Source: Moringa oleifera (taxonomy: Eukaryota > Streptophyta > Magnoliopsida > Brassicales > Moringaceae). Taken from it: a stretch of DNA of 64,000 bases. Below are positions 60,301 to 64,000 of the stretch, one piece after another (the stretch's first letter is position 1; each line of letters begins with the position of its first letter). Under the pieces are notes generated by a model. The model saw only the letters and a list, made by a program, of their open reading frames with translations, was not told where the DNA came from and ran no database searches. A program made the position numbers and the translations under genes. The stretch is from positions 2,305,001-2,369,000 of the forward strand of contig JAJFZO010000234.1 of assembly GCA_021397835.1 (NCBI GenBank), read 5' to 3'.

Positions 60301-62819
60301 GGGAAAGAAAAATAAACTGTCTTGGGGATCTACACAGAGATTCATTAGCTTCAGTTATAGAAAATTGATAATCTAGCATAAGTTGTTGCAGGAATACCAT
60401 GAAAGACGTCTAATTGGTCATTATCATTTACATTACACAAACTTTGACTTTGACAGTCATCTACAAGTCAAATTTCCTTCATAATCCATAATACTTGTGC
60501 ATGCTTTACAAGAATGTAGCAGAGTAATTATACCATCAAGCAATCCAAACAGTGCTTTGGGTGCATGAAGGTGAAAAGAAACTCTTTCGCTGGCCCTTTT
60601 TCGAGCTTCAATTTCTTTAGTTACTTTTTCAAAGACAAAAGTCTCCAAATCCATATTCTCATACTCTGTTAATGCCTCCAACTCATTATTAGAATCATTT
60701 AAAGGAGGCAACTGATAACGTGAACAACTTGAGAGAGCTTCCTTACAATAGATCCCAATATTTGTCAACAGATGGCACACACCCTGCATTTTTTTTCAAA
60801 AGTCAACCGTGTTAAATTTCTCTACTAGTAAAACAAATGAAATCCATACATTCTTCCTTCTATTTCATCGAAATAAACATCAAAGGTTTGGCTAAGAATA
60901 AGAATAAAGGCACGACAAACTTTAGCACCTATTCCATAAACCAACAAATTAATAAAATTAAAGGGTGGGAGAGGGGCTTTTTCCCATTTAGTTGTTCTTA
61001 CTAAGGCAAGATCCTAGCAGTGTAAAAGAAAACCACACAAATAACTGCAATGATACTATTAGCTACTTTAAGACTAAAAAAACAAACTGCAAATTGAAAT
61101 TTGCTGAGCAGAGGTATTGGTTTATCTTTGGCTGCTGACTCTTTCCTCTGCTTTTTCTTATTTCCACAATAAATAAAAGTCAAAATAAGTGTGATGGAGA
61201 TTCTTAAGACATAATTGATCAACATGAATCAGCAATGAATAATGTTAACTTAATGTTTTCATTCACTAAATTTAAGAGAAACGAAAATGTAAAAATGAGG
61301 TTTAATAATTTATTTATCAGTCATCATGGAATAGATGAATAGGCAACCAAAAATGAGGAAACTAAAGCATCAACACATCTCAGTAAAATACTAAAATACA
61401 AGCAAAGCATGGACGAGATCACTACCTCTCAATATAAGAAGGAAGTTGGTTTTCCAAAAAGCTACATATGATTGATGATTGGCTGTGTTATCTTCAGTAG
61501 ACTCAGTACAGTGAAAAGTTACCCAATCCATATAAATAAAACGGAAGGTTAATTTAAAAAAAAAAAAAAGTTAAAACACAGCCTTACATTAAAACTCATA
61601 AGTGATACAAAACTATCAAAACAACATGGGAAACCACATGCATACACAAACTTTGGTTTACGAGGTAACATAGAAACTACAATAAATATACTGCAAAATC
61701 TAAGATAGAAATCATCCAAAACATATAAGCATAATACCTCAAAAGATAAGAGGTTGAAAGCAAGCACACAACGGCGAAGAAACATCCCCAGGTTGCTGCT
61801 TGGGTCCAAAATAACTTGATCATCCTCCACAACTCCTGATTCAGGACCTCCAAGTATCCCTAAACAAATTATAAATTCAATAACTTTGAAGACTAACGAA
61901 ACAGAAACAATGGGTATTAACCATCATTTAGCGCACCTCGGATATCACTAAAGAAGTTGAACAGATCATCAGGTGATGATAGAGTTGATAACCTATTAGT
62001 CAAATGATCAGATAGCCACTGATCCATTAAGCCACCAATTTCCCTCAATTGATTAATAAGTTCTTCCAGCTTGGGCTCCATAATATCATCGCAAGACTGA
62101 AAGATAAATTTAGAAGTAGATAAATTTAAAGACCGATTTGGAAGCAGAGACACAAAATATACTCAAGCTTTAACAGCTGTTTAACTGGAAACAGCAATAA
62201 GTGATCAAGTTCAAATGATCTTATGCATATGTAAAAACCAATGAACTACACTTAAGCAAAATTTAATGTAAGTAATGTTTAATAACAAATTAATTGTAGT
62301 ATTCTCTCATAAGAAAATTGCTACAAATCCAAGTACATATTTGCCATATCTATGGACTAAGCAATCTTTGTGGAGTGCAGGTACCCTTTATCTTGAGGTC
62401 ACCAATGTTAGCAGAAGGAAACACAAATTCCAGGTCTCTTTGGTCTCTCACCACTAATCCTTGGTCAGATAAAATTTAAAAACAAATGAGAGTGACATTA
62501 AACAAACAGAAAACTAATGCACTCATTTTTCCTCTCTGAAAGAGCAATTGTGTGTATTAACCTTTATAATTTCTGAGATTAGCATCAAAATAACCGGATG
62601 GTGATAGAACTATTGTAATTATTTAGATGAGGGGGGAAAAGGGCTAACCTTAGTGAGAGCCAACAAGTATAAGCCGAGACGGTTGTGTTGAGAAACGGAG
62701 GAAAAAGGAAAGGGAACGGAGATTTGAGCTGGTGGCGCATAGATCTGCAACAGTACGCAAATGGAGACTTTGTGTGGGGTTAATGCAAAAGCACCTGGTG
62801 CCTTCAACAAACCCGCCAT
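43561..62819 (-). CDS. APC5: Anaphase-promoting complex subunit 5 (APC5), 20 exons
   Basis: APC5 is a TPR-type scaffold subunit of the APC/C ubiquitin ligase, which drives exit from mitosis. CDS: complement(join(43561-43716, 45180-45247, 46290-46554, 47186-47284, 48338-48479, 48579-48684, 49077-49144, 49271-49330, 50271-50533, 50649-50726, 55697-55945, 57724-57756, 58327-58456, 59049-59134, 59274-59352, 59475-59655, 60534-60783, 61738-61859, 61937-62096, 62649-62819)). All junctions are GT-AG and in phase; the total of 2766 nt gives 921 residues, close to the Arabidopsis protein (about 916). It starts MAGLLKAPGAFALTPHK. The ANAPC5 domain is near residues 320-410 (VHFLRYLNSLYHDDYFAALD onward). 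The C-terminal half is helical repeats (LKLAQQICDELGGLAS; GNAVLGLPYALASLSFCQSF) and it ends ENPQDEHSSLFS. Intron 10 (50727-55696) holds a LINE. No disabling change seen. Confidence 0.96.
51286..51342. repeat. Compound (GT)n(GA)n microsatellite in APC5 intron 10
   Basis: GTGCGTGCGTGCGCGTGTGT leads into about ten GT units and then about ten GA units. Likely length-variable between individuals. Confidence 0.93.
51660..54250 (+). mobile_element. 5'-truncated L1-type LINE in APC5 intron 10, opposite to the gene
   Basis: Reverse transcriptase pieces on the plus strand: DKARGPNGSTMAFLKGNW (about 51811), SLNSTFVASIAKK and DINDFKPISLVGCIYKVI (51930-52040), KLDIDKAYNHVS (52184), GNPLSPLF (52363), the catalytic LLFADDTIILW (about 52497), GPRINLRKSKLAVIG (about 52591) and KYLELPLGAKF (about 52698). 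A zf-RVT segment follows near 53595-53730 (RCYLCKQKEETYYHLLVGC). The endonuclease half is absent, as in a 5' truncation. The 3' end is GATACTTTTGTTCCTGTTAAAAAAAA, a typical LINE tail, at about 54250. The frame is broken repeatedly; the Gln in RQGNPLSP is a stop (TAG, 52360-52362). A target duplication is not clear. Confidence 0.9.
54345..55585. repeat. Inverted-repeat pair flanking about 0.95 kb in APC5 intron 10
   Basis: The left arm (about 54345-54490) contains AAATAGGCCAAGCTTCCCTC, TCATATGTAAGCTTTCC and CTCTCAAGCTCTCTC. The right arm (about 55440-55585), read on the other strand, contains AAATGGGCCAAGCTTTTCCT, CATATGAGCTCTCT and GTCTCTCAAACTTTC in the same order. The sequence between has no coding similarity. 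It could be a worn fold-back element or two LTR or leader pieces in opposite orientation. Confidence 0.55.
57147..57414. repeat. Tandem duplication, two copies of 134 bp, in APC5 intron 9
   Basis: 57147-57280 and 57281-57414 are almost identical (differences such as CCTTTTGTTC against CCTTCTGTTC and TTGTTTTG against TTGTTTGG). The low divergence points to a recent event. It lies wholly in the intron, counting introns from the start codon. Confidence 0.92.
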
Positions 62820-64000
62820 TCTTTCTCAACACAAAGCTCCGCTCCGCTTCTCGTCCTAAATGGCGTTCTTTCAGTATGGGGTTTTGGGTTTCTATTGTTA
62901 GAGGTTTTGGAGCTTCATATGAAGTAGCGGGAGTTTTAGTTTTGCAGTCGCAATGTAAAAAGGGAAGTGTTAATTGTTTAATCAGGAAATGGCCTGCCTG
63001 CGCCGGTCTTAAAAATCTCTCTCCTTTAATAATTATTTTTTTATAATTTACTTATTTTTACTTTTAATAAAAATAAAAATACTTTTGAATATAAAAAAAA
63101 TAAATCCTGTATTTTTTAAAAAATTTAGAAAAAAATTATTTTTTTTCTCTTTTATTTCTCATCCAATAATATAAAAGTTATACAAAGTTAATAATGATTA
63201 ATATTTGTGGGTTTATAAAGCATATTTTAAGAGGTTTCACATTGTTTTCTACAACTACATGTGTGACTATTGGTAACCAAAAAAATCAAAATAAAAAAAA
63301 TTTAATATAAGTCTGAACTTGAGCATAGATTTTTGGATAAAAATCATTTAAAATTTTAAATTTTATCTTTTTTTTTAATTAAACCTTTACTTTCAAAATG
63401 TATCTACACAAATTTTAATATATTAATTTTATCTAAATTAAGATTTGACTCAAAATAATTATGAAAAATTAATAAGTTTTTATTATTAAAATGCCTAAAA
63501 TCTACTGAAATAGATTTTATATTTTATTTTAATTTTATCTCTCAAATTTAAAAAATTTTCAACTAATCAATGACTTTTATAAATTTTTAAATTTTTTGAT
63601 AATATATACTTTTTTAAGAAAATATTTTCAGTACTCAAAAAATTTTGAACATTTTTATAATGATAACTTAAATATTTTTTTATATATGTAAAAAATTACA
63701 AGTAAAATTTGTTATACAATATTTTTAATTTGAATATTTTTAATGTTTAAATTTTTTAATAGGGTTCAATTTAGACAAAATTGAAATATTAAGATATGTT
63801 TGGATATATTTTGAAAGTAAAAGTTTGATTGGAGAAAAATAATAAAACTTAGGGTTTAAGATGATATTAACCCTATATTTTTTGTTTTACGGCTAAGGTT
63901 GTATATTTCAATGTTTGTTTATATTTCATCGAATTGATAATCAAGCTATGCAATTTGTGAGTAACATAACTATATTATTGATTAGAAAAAAAAAACTAGG
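62820..64000. other. APC5 upstream region and AT-rich right flank
   Basis: The first 200 bases upstream of the start codon are relatively GC-rich and probably hold the 5' UTR and promoter; no TATA box is obvious, as expected for a housekeeping gene. From about 63030 to the end the sequence is very AT-rich (homopolymer A and T runs) and has no recognisable gene. Confidence 0.45.

Noticed and set aside
62732..63046. Open frame on the plus strand across the APC5 first exon and promoter
   Set aside because: Its first third is the reverse strand of APC5 exon 1 and the rest has no family similarity; a divergent gene cannot be supported.
1..64000. CRISPR arrays, bacterial operons, riboswitches
   Set aside because: The sequence is plant nuclear DNA; none of the repeats has the even direct-repeat and unique-spacer structure of a CRISPR array.

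Overview
The window is nuclear DNA from a flowering plant. It holds two intact-looking host genes with plant-type GT-AG introns, set in AT-rich, repeat-dominated sequence. I cannot name the species. The mix of a GC-rich HPPD first exon, large AT-rich introns, Ty3/gypsy, SIRE-like copia, CACTA, MULE and L1-type LINE remnants, and plastid and mitochondrial DNA insertions, fits a repeat-rich angiosperm genome.

Host genes, both on the minus strand. (1) 2895-4830: 4-hydroxyphenylpyruvate dioxygenase (HPPD), two exons, 438 residues, with all three iron ligands present. (2) 43561-62819: APC5, a subunit of the anaphase-promoting complex. I assembled it as 20 exons whose phases all agree, giving 921 residues; its 4.97-kb tenth intron contains a LINE.

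Layout: 1-793 decayed Ty3/gypsy protease/pol fragment; 2895-4830 HPPD; about 6500-14250 a decayed MULE-like unit with a DUF1985/ULP1-type gene on the plus strand, a MuDR-type transposase on the minus strand, arrays of a GCACCATTT motif (inverted at the far end), and a plastid DNA insertion (trnV-rrn16 spacer, ycf2, 5' end of 16S rRNA) between the two genes; 16239-29685 a complete-ended CACTA transposon (13-bp terminal inverted repeats, TCT target duplication on both sides) with TNP2, TnpA-like and ULP1-like remnants and an apparent mitochondrial insertion carrying a tRNA-Tyr pseudogene; 31590-32120 a gypsy LTR-like fragment; about 32510-35298 a SIRE-type copia LTR plus gag; 37113-37665 a fold-back MITE; 38031-42122 a gypsy element with two LTRs and gag but no visible pol; 42195-42870 a second gypsy LTR-like fragment; then APC5 and a short AT-rich right flank.

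The two host genes are functionally unrelated (tyrosine catabolism/prenylquinone synthesis and cell-cycle ubiquitination). All mobile-element genes are broken by stops and frameshifts, many explicable as C-to-T or G-to-A changes of the kind methylated cytosines produce. No clearly new biological system is proven. The most unusual signals are two different DNA transposons each holding organellar DNA, the GCACCATTT arrays that fill the presumed introns and flanks of the MULE unit, and an 18-bp perfect hairpin in the TNP2 remnant that looks like a template-switch product.
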